Assembly: GCA_002714015.1 (NCBI GenBank)
Contig: PAWF01000023.1
Location: 18,588 to 29,674 of the forward strand
DNA length: 11,087 nucleotides
Direction: 5' to 3'
From: Gammaproteobacteria bacterium
Lineage (GTDB): Bacteria; Pseudomonadota; Alphaproteobacteria; UBA828
The notes under the pieces were generated by a model. That model was not told the origin of the DNA. It did no database searches and worked only from the letters and a program-made list of their open reading frames with translations. Both the position numbers and the translations under genes were made by a program. The first letter of the stretch is position 1. The number at the start of each line of letters is the position of its first letter. Positions 1-7,325 of the stretch are shown here, piece after piece.

Positions 1-99
1 ATGTGCATCAATCATTTTTTTTCTAATTGCATTGGGGGAGTCTGATTCAACATTTCCTTTCAGACTCATTTGAATAAGCCCAGCTTTTATTTTTACCAC
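1..99 (-). CDS. Carbon-nitrogen hydrolase (nitrilase superfamily), 5' end only; beta-ureidopropionase / N-carbamoylputrescine amidase-like
   Basis: Only the first 33 codons are present; the gene runs off the low-coordinate edge. The start is a GTG at 97-99, preceded by a good Shine-Dalgarno GAGGGG (106-111) with a 6-nt spacer. The N-terminus contains the first beta-strand motif KAGLIQMSLKG (residues 5-15), then a helix-like stretch with IRKKMIDAH. This pattern is familiar from amidase-type nitrilases that hydrolyse N-carbamoyl compounds, such as beta-ureidopropionase in reductive pyrimidine breakdown or N-carbamoylputrescine amidase in polyamine synthesis. The catalytic Glu-Lys-Cys residues lie outside the window, so the substrate is open. 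It follows the S9 peptidase by 71 nt on the same strand. The nearby mmsA and ald favour a beta-alanine-producing role, but that is inference. Confidence 0.65.
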   Translation of the reverse strand, partial: MVKIKAGLIQMSLKGNVESDSPNAIRKKMIDAH

Positions 100-105
100 A
101 AGTTT

Positions 106-111
106 CCCCTC
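106..111 (-). promoter_or_regulatory. Ribosome binding site deciding the GTG start at 99
   Basis: GAGGGG on the minus strand sits 6 nt before the GTG. It is one of the strongest Shine-Dalgarno matches in the window. It supports GTG at 97-99 as the real start, where no ATG is available before codon 11. Confidence 0.7.
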
Positions 112-170
112 TACTAATTAAATTTTAACACCTCATAAATAGAAGTATAATTAATTAATGATTGATTTAA

Positions 171-2279
171 TCATTCTTTTTTAAGCATTGCGAACGATTT
201 AAGAAAGAATGTGTAGGTAAGAGCTATTTCCTCTAGTCTTTTATATCTACCTGAGGATCCACCATGACCTGCTGACATGTTTGTATTAAGTATAATATCA
301 CTTGAACCTGTATTGTTAGTACGTAATTTAGCTATCCATTTTGCTGCTTCCCAATAAGTGACTCTGGGGTCACTTACTCCACTAGTAGCTAAAATATGAG
401 GAAAATTACATTTTTTGATATTATCATAGGGGCTATATTCTTTAATAGTTTGAAAAGCTCCTGGATTTTCTATTGGGTTTCCCCATTCGGTCCATTCAGG
501 TGGGGTTAGTGGCAAAGTTTCATCGCACATAGTATTGAGTACATCCACAAATGGTACTTCTGCTACGGCTGACTTGAAAAGGTCCGGTCGTAAATTAATA
601 GCTGCACCAATTAGCATACCACCTGCGCTTCTTCCCAGGATCCCAATCATACCCGGCTTAGTGTAGCCGGCACTGCAAAGGTATTCGGCGCATGAAATAA
701 AGTCAGAGAAGGTATTCTTCTTATATTCTAGCTTGCCGTTTAGATACCAACTAAGACCTAAATCTGCTCCTCCCCTGACGTGTGCTATGGCCCATGTGAA
801 TCCCCTATCAATAAGACTAAGTCTATCTGTCGAAAAATTAGCAGGAATAATAGTTCCATATGATCCATAGCCATATAGAATTAGAGGTTTTGGGTTATCT
901 CGACCTCCCCCTTTTTTAGTAATAAGAGATATTGGGATTTGGCTTCCATCACTAGCTCTAGCAAAAATCCTTTCTACAGTATAATTTTCTGGGTTATGTC
1001 CAGAAGGTACAATTTGCTGCTTTACTATTTCTTTTTTTTGGGTATCCAAACCATGATCAATTGTTTGAGCTGGTTTCTTAAGAGAACTAAAAGTATATCT
1101 TAAAATATTATTATCAAACTGTGAATTTCTAGAAAGTTGCAGGTCATATGTTTTTTCCTTTAAAAAGGATATATTGTGTTTCTTTCCATTATTAAGGTCT
1201 TTTACTACTATTCTAGCTAATCCATCATTACGCTCAATCCAAACTAAATAACCTTTGAATGTCATTAGTTTTTCAATGACTCTTCCCTTTTTATGAGAAA
1301 CAATTTCGATCCATTTTTCTTTTGTAAAATCATCTAATTGCACTGAAACAATTTTATAGTCTATAGCTTCACCATAATTGGTTCGGATGAATAAATTATC
1401 CTTGTAAATACTAATTTCGTAATCATGCCCAACTTTTTTGGGGTATATAAGAATTGGTTTAGCGTCAGGAATATTCAGGTTTAGTATTCGAGACTCAGAA
1501 GTGAGGTTGTGACCTCTTATAACTATTATAGCATAGTTATTATCTTCACTTTGTTGAATGGATACAAAATATTCAGGATTTATTTCATTATAAACAAGTC
1601 TATCATTTTTTGGATTGTTTCCCAGTTTATGTTCATAAATAGATGACGGTCTTTGGTGGGAATCAATTTTTGTATAGAAAAAACTTTTTCCTCTAGATGT
1701 CCATATTATTGGACCTTGAGTTTTGGATATTATCTCATTTAGTAAGACACGAGACTTAGTATCAATAATACTTATGCGGTATTCTTCTGTTCCAGTAGTG
1801 TCTGCAGTCCAGCTGAAATATCGATGATCAGGACTATGACTTGTGGAGCTAACATTATAAAATTGATGTTTATTACTTTCTATTTCAGCGTCTAAAAGAA
1901 TCTCGGTAGAATTTGAAATGCCTGGTTTTCTACGAATAAATTGGGCATATTCGGCACCCTTATTATAACATTCTAAATAAGTATATTTTCCATCAACACG
2001 AGGGGCACTCTCGTATTTTGATTCTAGTCTTTCACTGAGCTCCATAACAATTTTACGACGTATTTTTTCGCCTGAAGCAAGAGTATCTTTAAACCAATTA
2101 TTTTCTTCTTCAAGATAGTTGGATATTTCATCTGGTAGAAGCCCTGGATCCCTTATTGCAGATCTCCAGTTTGGTGCCCTTAGCCATTGATAATAATCAA
2201 TATCGGAAATACCATGTCTTTTCAATTTAACAGGACGTCTTTTTGCTACTGGTGCTTTTGACGAATTAGAACAAGACAT
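171..2279 (-). CDS. ptrB: S9A serine peptidase, oligopeptidase B-like
   Basis: A 702-residue prolyl oligopeptidase-family enzyme that cleaves peptides, typically after basic residues in the oligopeptidase B branch. There is no signal peptide, so it is probably cytosolic. Residues about 10-80 are the N-terminal arm (GISDIDYYQWLR). Residues about 90-420 form the beta-propeller. Residues about 430-702 are the alpha/beta-hydrolase domain. The catalytic triad is visible: Ser551 in GRSAGG, Asp637 in GVSDPRV and His672 in AGHGGSSG. The YGYGSYG segment (470-475) and VPFVDVLNTM (575-584) are typical of oligopeptidase B rather than proline-specific POP. Length matches the family. In the S1 region the motif reads LTPPEWTEWGNP (591-602), which seems to keep one acidic residue (Glu595) but not the second. 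The start has no clear Shine-Dalgarno. It lies 88 nt after mmsA, with a 16-bp palindrome in between. Confidence 0.9.
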   Translation of the reverse strand: MSCSNSSKAPVAKRRPVKLKRHGISDIDYYQWLRAPNWRSAIRDPGLLPDEISNYLEEENNWFKDTLASGEKIRRKIVMELSERLESKYESAPRVDGKYTYLECYNKGAEYAQFIRRKPGISNSTEILLDAEIESNKHQFYNVSSTSHSPDHRYFSWTADTTGTEEYRISIIDTKSRVLLNEIISKTQGPIIWTSRGKSFFYTKIDSHQRPSSIYEHKLGNNPKNDRLVYNEINPEYFVSIQQSEDNNYAIIVIRGHNLTSESRILNLNIPDAKPILIYPKKVGHDYEISIYKDNLFIRTNYGEAIDYKIVSVQLDDFTKEKWIEIVSHKKGRVIEKLMTFKGYLVWIERNDGLARIVVKDLNNGKKHNISFLKEKTYDLQLSRNSQFDNNILRYTFSSLKKPAQTIDHGLDTQKKEIVKQQIVPSGHNPENYTVERIFARASDGSQIPISLITKKGGGRDNPKPLILYGYGSYGTIIPANFSTDRLSLIDRGFTWAIAHVRGGADLGLSWYLNGKLEYKKNTFSDFISCAEYLCSAGYTKPGMIGILGRSAGGMLIGAAINLRPDLFKSAVAEVPFVDVLNTMCDETLPLTPPEWTEWGNPIENPGAFQTIKEYSPYDNIKKCNFPHILATSGVSDPRVTYWEAAKWIAKLRTNNTGSSDIILNTNMSAGHGGSSGRYKRLEEIALTYTFFLKSFAMLKKE

Positions 2280-2329
2280 GATAATGACTTTTCTAGAGTT
2301 GGTTCTACCTTTGAAATATTTAATTATTT

Positions 2330-2345
2330 AACTTATGCATAAGTT
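2330..2345. promoter_or_regulatory. Perfect 16-bp palindrome, possible operator
   Basis: AACTTATGCATAAGTT is identical on both strands. It lies in the 88-nt gap between mmsA and the S9 peptidase, 50 nt before the peptidase start. The position suits a repressor or activator site. No clear -35/-10 pair was found beside it, and a palindrome of this size can arise by chance in an AT-rich window of 11 kb. Confidence 0.3.
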
Positions 2346-2367
2346 GCATCAGTTTAAATTTAAAATT

Positions 2368-3867
2368 CTATGACATCATTGGAAAACTAAGATCTATTCC
2401 TGAGCGAATCCCTGTTGGCCACCTCGAGGTAATGGTTTTAAGTTTAGTAAAAAATCGCACTCCTTCTGACCCATGCATATGATGGTCACCAAACATAGAT
2501 CGTTTCCAGCCTCCAAAACTATGATATGCTACAGGAACTGGTATGGGAACATTTACCCCAACCATTCCTATATTGACATTGTTTGCAAATTCACGAGCTG
2601 CATCTCCATCTCTTGTAAAAATAGCAGTACCATTTCCAAACTCGTGTTCATTGACCATTCTGACGGCTGTTTCATAATCATCCGCACGTACTACAGATAA
2701 AACAGGACCAAAGATTTCTTCTTTATATATCCGCATTTCTGTTGTGACATTATCAAATAAAGATGGACCAAAATAATAACCATTTTCATAGCCTTGAAGA
2801 CTAAGGTCCCTTCCATCAACCACTAATTTTGCACCTGCGTCGATACCTGAATCAACATAATCATGAACTTTTTGCAAATGTTCTTTGGTAATCAGGGGTC
2901 CCATTTCAGAGTCAGGATCAGTGCCAGGGCCAACTTTTATATTCTGTATTTTGGGCTTTAAAGAATCAATAAGTGCGTCGCCAACTTTATCTCCAACTGC
3001 AACAGCTACAGAAACAGCCATACAGCGTTCACCAGCAGATCCATAGGCAGCTCCGACAAGGGAGTCAGTAACCATTTCCAAGTCAGCATCAGGCATAATT
3101 ACTGCATGATTTTTTGCTCCACCTAAAGCTTGAACTCTCTTCCCTGCCGCCGTGCCTTCCGTATAAATATATTGAGCTATTGGTGTTGATCCAACAAAGC
3201 TTATGGCTGCTATGCTTGGATGTTGTATTAGCGAGTCTACAGCAACCTTGTCACCATGAATAACATTAAACACTCCATCAGGGCAGCCTGCTTCTTTCAT
3301 CAACTCAGCAACAAAATTTGCTGCAGATGGGTCTTTTTCTGATGGTTTTAAAATGAATGTATTACCACAACCAATGGCTATCGGGAACATCCACATTGGA
3401 ACCATAGCGGGGAAATTAAAAGGTGTAATGCCTGCTACAACCCCTAAAGGCTGGCGTGTTGAAAAGCTGTCAATCCCAGTGCCGACTTCTTCAGTAAATT
3501 CGCCCTTTAAAAGATTGGGTATTCCGCAAGCAAATTCAACGACTTCTAGCCCTCTTGTAACAGAGCCAACAGCATCAGATAAAACCTTGCCATGTTCACG
3601 TGTAACTAATTTTGCTAGCTCATTAATATTTGACTCTAATAGTTCCTTGAATTTAAAGATCACACGTGCCCTACGAGCTGGTGGTGTTCTAGCCCATTCA
3701 GGCCAGGCATTGGATGCTGCAATAACTGCTTCATTTACTTCATTTTTATCGGCATAAGGAACTTTCCCAATTTTTTCACCCGTAGCAGGGTCAAAAATAT
3801 TCCCTGATCGACCAGTATTTGAAACCCTTGGAGCTCCATTAATCCAGTGGTTGACTGTATAGCTCAT
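2368..3867 (-). CDS. mmsA: CoA-acylating methylmalonate-semialdehyde / malonate-semialdehyde dehydrogenase
   Basis: A 499-residue aldehyde dehydrogenase, the usual MmsA length. The family oxidises methylmalonate semialdehyde to propionyl-CoA, or malonate semialdehyde to acetyl-CoA, using NAD+ and CoA with loss of CO2; it serves valine, beta-alanine and inositol breakdown in the cytosol. Visible features are TPFNFPAMVPMWMFP (148-162) with Asn151, the NAD-binding FVGSTP (224-229), nucleophile Cys282 in GERCMA, EEIFGPVL (383-390) and the C-terminal TSRWP (480-484). The general-base Glu of ordinary ALDHs is replaced in LGGAKNHAV (248-256), as expected for the CoA-dependent subgroup. Arg105 and Arg281 fall where substrate-carboxylate arginines are expected. 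It starts 36 nt after ald with no terminator between them, so the pair is probably co-transcribed. The Shine-Dalgarno is weak. Confidence 0.93.
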   Translation of the reverse strand: MSYTVNHWINGAPRVSNTGRSGNIFDPATGEKIGKVPYADKNEVNEAVIAASNAWPEWARTPPARRARVIFKFKELLESNINELAKLVTREHGKVLSDAVGSVTRGLEVVEFACGIPNLLKGEFTEEVGTGIDSFSTRQPLGVVAGITPFNFPAMVPMWMFPIAIGCGNTFILKPSEKDPSAANFVAELMKEAGCPDGVFNVIHGDKVAVDSLIQHPSIAAISFVGSTPIAQYIYTEGTAAGKRVQALGGAKNHAVIMPDADLEMVTDSLVGAAYGSAGERCMAVSVAVAVGDKVGDALIDSLKPKIQNIKVGPGTDPDSEMGPLITKEHLQKVHDYVDSGIDAGAKLVVDGRDLSLQGYENGYYFGPSLFDNVTTEMRIYKEEIFGPVLSVVRADDYETAVRMVNEHEFGNGTAIFTRDGDAAREFANNVNIGMVGVNVPIPVPVAYHSFGGWKRSMFGDHHMHGSEGVRFFTKLKTITSRWPTGIRSGIDLSFPMMS

Positions 3868-3903
3868 AATGCATCTCGTTATTGGTTAGAATTAGGTTGT
3901 ATT

Positions 3904-5019
3904 TTATTTCAAAACTTCGTCTGCAGAAATATGATTGTAATTGAGATCATTTGCAACTGCTTCAAATACGACTTTACCACGATAAATATTTAGTCCATTT
4001 TTAAGATGTTTATCATCAGTAAGAGCCTGTTTATAACCCTTATCTGATAATGCTATTATGAATGGTAATGTTGCATTTGATAATGCTAATGTTGATGTCC
4101 TTGCTACTGCTCCAGGCATATTTGCAACACAGTAATGGATTATGCCATCTACTTCATAGGTTGGGTCGGAATGAGTTGTTGCTTTGCTAGTTTCAAAACA
4201 TCCACCTTGGTCAATAGCTACATCTACTATTACTGATTGTTTACGCATATTTTTTAACATATTTTTAGTAACTAGCTTCGGTGCAGCTGCTCCTGCAATT
4301 AAAACTGCACCAATAACTAAGTCCGAATTACAAACAGATTCCTCTAGAGCTTGTTTAGTAGAATATAGGGTTTTTGCGCTTGCACCAAAGAGTTCTTCTA
4401 ATTGCCGGAGCCTATTAATTGAGCGATCAAAAATTGTTACATTAGCACCCATACCAATTGCCATTCGAGCTGCATGAGTACCAACAACTCCACCACCTAA
4501 AATTGTTACATCAGCAGCAGAAACTCCTGGGACACCACCCAACAGAACACCTCGTCCACCCTGATTTTTTTCAAGACAATGTGCTCCAGCTTGAATAGAC
4601 ATGCGTCCAGCAACTTCGCTCATTGGGGCTAGCAGTGGCAGCCCATTCTGGTCATCTGTAACTGTTTCGTAGGCTATAGCTATACATTTAGATTTAAGCA
4701 GTGCTTTTACCTGATTAGGATCTGGTGCTAGATGTAAATAAGTGAATAAAACTTGACCCTCACGTAGCAATGCACATTCTTTTGGCTGAGGCTCCTTAAC
4801 CTTTACAATTATATCAGCTCTAGAAAATATTTCCTCAGCATTATCTGCTATTTCTGCGCCCACATCTATATAGTCCTGATTTAGCATACCTATAGCTGTT
4901 CCTGCATCTTTTTGTACTATAACTTTGTGCCCGCGCGATGTGAGCTCACTCACACCAGCTGGGGGAATTCCTACCCGGTATTCATGAATCTTAATTTCTT
5001 TTGGGACTCCAATGATCAT
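3904..5019 (-). CDS. ald: L-alanine dehydrogenase (NAD+)
   Basis: A 371-residue protein of standard length that catalyses L-alanine + NAD+ + water to pyruvate + ammonium + NADH, reversibly, in the cytosol. The N-terminal signature GVPKEIK (4-10) with Arg15 is present. Lys75 (VKVKEPQ), His96 (TYLHLA) and Asp270 (VAIDQGG) match the catalytic and pyruvate-binding residues known for this family, at the same numbering as the well-studied enzymes. The Rossmann loop GGGVVG (175-180) and Asp198 indicate NAD rather than NADP use. VANMPGAV (298-305) is also typical. The ATG is preceded by AGGGGTG (5024-5030) at a 4-nt spacing. It leads a likely ald-mmsA unit. With mmsA beside it, Ald could recycle alanine made by a beta-alanine:pyruvate transaminase, though that enzyme is not in the window. 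Confidence 0.95.
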   Translation of the reverse strand: MIIGVPKEIKIHEYRVGIPPAGVSELTSRGHKVIVQKDAGTAIGMLNQDYIDVGAEIADNAEEIFSRADIIVKVKEPQPKECALLREGQVLFTYLHLAPDPNQVKALLKSKCIAIAYETVTDDQNGLPLLAPMSEVAGRMSIQAGAHCLEKNQGGRGVLLGGVPGVSAADVTILGGGVVGTHAARMAIGMGANVTIFDRSINRLRQLEELFGASAKTLYSTKQALEESVCNSDLVIGAVLIAGAAAPKLVTKNMLKNMRKQSVIVDVAIDQGGCFETSKATTHSDPTYEVDGIIHYCVANMPGAVARTSTLALSNATLPFIIALSDKGYKQALTDDKHLKNGLNIYRGKVVFEAVANDLNYNHISADEVLK

Positions 5020-5023
5020 TCTA

Positions 5024-5030
5024 CACCCCT
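5024..5030 (-). promoter_or_regulatory. ald: Ribosome binding site of ald
   Basis: AGGGGTG on the minus strand, 4 nt from the ATG at 5017-5019. It is strong compared with the weak or absent sites before mmsA, the S9 peptidase and the YgjP-like gene. Confidence 0.65.
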
Positions 5031-5067
5031 ACTAAACAAATCAGCACAGATTAAGCGTTAAAAATGT

Positions 5068-5073
5068 ATTATA
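5068..5073 (-). promoter_or_regulatory. Candidate -10 box for ald-mmsA
   Basis: A perfect TATAAT on the minus strand in the 174-nt gap before ald would give an RNA start near 5061 and a leader of about 42 nt. No good -35 lies at 16-18 nt. A TTTACA (5098-5103) is present but spaced 24 nt away, so it would need an activator or is unrelated. In AT-rich DNA such boxes occur by chance. Confidence 0.3.
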
Positions 5074-5122
5074 AAGAATTTAGTAATTCGTATAGTTTGT
5101 AAAAGCTCTTGCTTTAAATCGA

Positions 5123-5148
5123 TTGTTAATTCTAAGCAGTTTTAACAA
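5123..5148. repeat. Inverted repeat upstream of ald
   Basis: TTGTTAA at 5123-5129 and TTAACAA at 5142-5148 form a perfect 7-bp dyad with a 12-nt spacer. It lies about 55 bp upstream of the candidate -10 box for ald. An activator or Lrp-type site is conceivable from the position. There is no U-tract, so it is not a terminator of the barrel gene. AT-rich chance occurrence is a real possibility. Confidence 0.25.
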
Positions 5149-5193
5149 ACTTTTGTATACATTTTTTACATAATTTTAAATTTTTATGGAATC

Positions 5194-6510
5194 TTAAAAG
5201 CTATAGTTAAGAGTAAGTTCAGCAAAATTATCTCGTCTAAGCGGAAACTGTAGATCACGGCTAACAAGGTTTGAAAATAATGTTGAATTAAACTCTATAA
5301 ACCACTGATCATTAATTCTTCTGCCCAGCTCAAAAGCAAAAGAGCGGGAAGATTCATCAAGGTCCTGCATATAACCTATTAGTATTTCTGTGCTATTCAC
5401 ATCGTTAATTGCTATGCGCAAAGCTGAAAAAAAATCGTTTTCAAATGCTGAAAGAGAATTCTTTCCTCTTGAATCCCACAAAAATTCTCCGATAAATGCT
5501 AATTCAGCCTTCGAATTAAATGGAGCATATTGTGTGTATTCAAAACCGCTAATAAATGCAGCATAATCTTGCTCAATTAATTCACGGTTTTTTTCACCAT
5601 TACGCCAGTATCCTTCAAATTTTAAAAGCCAAGATTCTAGAGTAACTTGTGTATCTGTACTATATTGGCGTATTTGCTCATAAGTAGGAATTAAAACTAA
5701 TGAGCCGCCTCGATCTAGTCCAAAACTTAATGTTGGGGATCTGTTAGTCCCATCAAACATAGATAAGCCTATATCAAACAATTCAAAGGTATTTGAATAA
5801 CGCATTGCTAAATCGAGGTGATTACGACCGGAGGCACTTTCATAATTAGTTTGTTGGCTATCGACCACAAGATTATTGCGCAACCTTGATCTTTGACCCA
5901 AAAAAGTTCGCTCGCGAAAGTAAGGCAATAAGAATGCTTCAAAGTTTCCTAAGTTACTTACCCATGTACCATGAATCATAGGCTGTCCAAGCTTTTCTTC
6001 TAAGCTAGGGTCCTCAACAACATCACTCTGATTGATTATATCGATCAGATGAAAAGATTCAGTTACTCCCCAAAAAACCTTGTCAAAGCCTATACGTATT
6101 TCCCATTGACTTGATTCTAAGTCACCATAAAGCATTGCATAAGCTTCTCTTAAATCCCAATGGGTCCTATGGGAATCAGATTCATCAAAACGGAAAAAAG
6201 GGGTAATTGTTAAAGAGGTTCCAGAATTATTTTCAAGGTATACTTCTGGTTTGGCTACAAGTGAAAGATTTTTGTTTTGTTGGATATTATTAATCGGGTC
6301 TTTGAAAAAGTACCGGCTTTCTAAGCTAATTTCTCCATTGAGTTCCGAGTATGTGATTTCTGCCTTAGCTATATTGGAAAGCTGGTATGTTAACCCAAAA
6401 GTTATTCCAAAAATTAACAAAATACTAATTGTTTTAATTGAATAAAAAAAATATTTGCAATCTAATACTTGCCAAAAACGTCTAGCTTTTAATGTTTTAC
6501 TCTCACACAT
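5194..6510 (-). CDS. Outer-membrane beta-barrel protein of an MMPL/LolA-like module (DUF1302-like)
   Basis: A 438-residue exported protein with no enzyme motif. A hydrophobic signal segment spans residues about 27-44 and is followed by a signal-peptidase I site AKA|E (48-51). The rest alternates polar and non-polar residues in strand-turn pattern and ends ELTLNYSF, with the C-terminal Phe expected of barrels inserted by BAM. The conserved-looking core LREAYAMLYGDLE (120-132), GFDKVFWGVTESFHLIDIIN (141-160) and LGQPM (174-178) resembles the WG/DIIN region of DUF1302-type barrels found next to MMPL exporters. It begins 2 nt after the LolA-like stop codon and lacks its own clear Shine-Dalgarno, suggesting translational coupling. 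The n-region is unusually long (about 26 residues), but no ATG, GTG or TTG start is available before the hydrophobic core. Substrate unknown. Confidence 0.78.
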   Translation of the reverse strand: MCESKTLKARRFWQVLDCKYFFYSIKTISILLIFGITFGLTYQLSNIAKAEITYSELNGEISLESRYFFKDPINNIQQNKNLSLVAKPEVYLENNSGTSLTITPFFRFDESDSHRTHWDLREAYAMLYGDLESSQWEIRIGFDKVFWGVTESFHLIDIINQSDVVEDPSLEEKLGQPMIHGTWVSNLGNFEAFLLPYFRERTFLGQRSRLRNNLVVDSQQTNYESASGRNHLDLAMRYSNTFELFDIGLSMFDGTNRSPTLSFGLDRGGSLVLIPTYEQIRQYSTDTQVTLESWLLKFEGYWRNGEKNRELIEQDYAAFISGFEYTQYAPFNSKAELAFIGEFLWDSRGKNSLSAFENDFFSALRIAINDVNSTEILIGYMQDLDESSRSFAFELGRRINDQWFIEFNSTLFSNLVSRDLQFPLRRDNFAELTLNYSF

Positions 6511-6512
6511 TT

Positions 6513-7325
6513 TTAACGGGCACGCTTAAGCCCAACTTTAGTAAATTCATTTTTACGCATTGTTGTATCAAAATCATATTTGTGCCAAGTCAGCGATGTT
6601 GATTTGCCTGTTAAGTGATTTTCCATAAACATATTTTTTGGTCGCCAATATTTGCCGTTAAATTGTTTATATTCATTAGTTATAAGTGTTTTAAAATGTG
6701 AATCTTTAAGGTCAAAATATTGGACCTTCCATGTGCGAAAGTGCTCTGTATCTATCCAAGCTACTTGTCTTTTATAACCTGATTTTTTATCTTTAGGCGT
6801 GCTCTCTAGAACTAAGCATTGTTTATCGTTGCAACTCTCTTCGTTAATAAATCTGTATGAATATTTATCAAGTTCACGACTGACCATGTCTTCATAGGTG
6901 AACTCACTTCCCATGAATGAGCCAGCTTTATTTGAAGAACTGATACGTTTTACTCTTTTTAGAGCGGGTAAATATAACCACTGTTCATCATCTTTTGTTA
7001 GATGTGCATGGGTAAGCAAGGCTGTTCCTTTTACGTCCTTAGGACTATTAAAAATAATAAGGCTTTTATCTCCTTCATTTTTACCTTCTAGAACTTTAAC
7101 GGTCATTTCTCGGCTGCTTTCTTGACCTTGGCGGTTTTTTAACGTCATAATTTGCTTTGCCATATAATGACCAAAACCTTCGTCTCTTTGGCTGGCTTCT
7201 TCTGCAATTTTGTAACCTTTTTGTTCTGGAGTTTCAGAATGAATTGAGGATGCACTTAAAACACCAATCATTATTATTACGAAAATTAAACTAGAAAAAG
7301 TTCTTAGCAGATAGAAAACAGTCAT
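6513..7325 (-). CDS. Outer-membrane lipoprotein-sorting-like protein (PF17131, LolA fold), periplasmic
   Basis: A 270-residue protein with a signal peptide: hydrophobic residues about 11-26 and a likely cut at IHS|E (28-31). There is no lipobox Cys, so it should be soluble in the periplasm. The family signature is clear: WLYLPALKRVKRISSSNKAG (116-135), GSEFTYEDM (139-147), GYKRQVAWID (183-192), YWRPKNMFMENHLTGK (226-241) and a final FTKVGLKR. The fold resembles LolA/LolB, a half-barrel that holds lipid chains, and members usually sit beside MMPL exporters. Cys165 and Cys170 could form a disulfide. Its ATG overlaps the exporter's TGA as ATGA (7322-7325), and an AGGAGG lies inside the end of the exporter gene. 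Inferred role: carrier of a lipophilic cargo between the pump and the outer membrane. It is not the canonical LolA. Confidence 0.88.
   Translation of the reverse strand: MTVFYLLRTFSSLIFVIIMIGVLSASSIHSETPEQKGYKIAEEASQRDEGFGHYMAKQIMTLKNRQGQESSREMTVKVLEGKNEGDKSLIIFNSPKDVKGTALLTHAHLTKDDEQWLYLPALKRVKRISSSNKAGSFMGSEFTYEDMVSRELDKYSYRFINEESCNDKQCLVLESTPKDKKSGYKRQVAWIDTEHFRTWKVQYFDLKDSHFKTLITNEYKQFNGKYWRPKNMFMENHLTGKSTSLTWHKYDFDTTMRKNEFTKVGLKRAR

Noticed and set aside
38..67. 8-bp inverted repeat GAGTCTGA / TCAGACTC with a 14-nt loop, terminator-like
   Set aside because: It is inside the coding start of the amidase (codons 11-21), has no U-tract, and the reading frame explains it.
157..175. 7-bp hairpin AATGATT / AATCATT overlapping the peptidase stop codon
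   Set aside because: Only one G-C pair and no following U-run; too weak to call a terminator.
2473..2700. 75-codon open frame on the plus strand
   Set aside because: Antisense shadow of the mmsA 3' end, with no recognisable protein features.
3353..3757. 134-codon open frame on the plus strand
   Set aside because: It lies wholly antisense to mmsA, whose frame is full length with intact motifs; its translation shows no domain and there is no ribosome site.
4184..4477. 97-codon open frame on the plus strand
   Set aside because: Antisense to ald, which is intact; it is explained by the codon pattern of the real gene.
6251..6445. 64-codon plus-strand frame with a hydrophobic stretch
   Set aside because: The hydrophobic character comes from the complement of the barrel gene's signal-peptide region.
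6898..7125. 75-codon open frame on the plus strand
   Set aside because: Antisense to the LolA-like gene and its most conserved signature; no supporting start signal.
6513..7325. Canonical LolA
   Set aside because: The signature (YLPALKRVKRISSSN, GSEFTYEDM) is that of the PF17131 family beside MMPL pumps, and no LolB or LolCDE gene is nearby.
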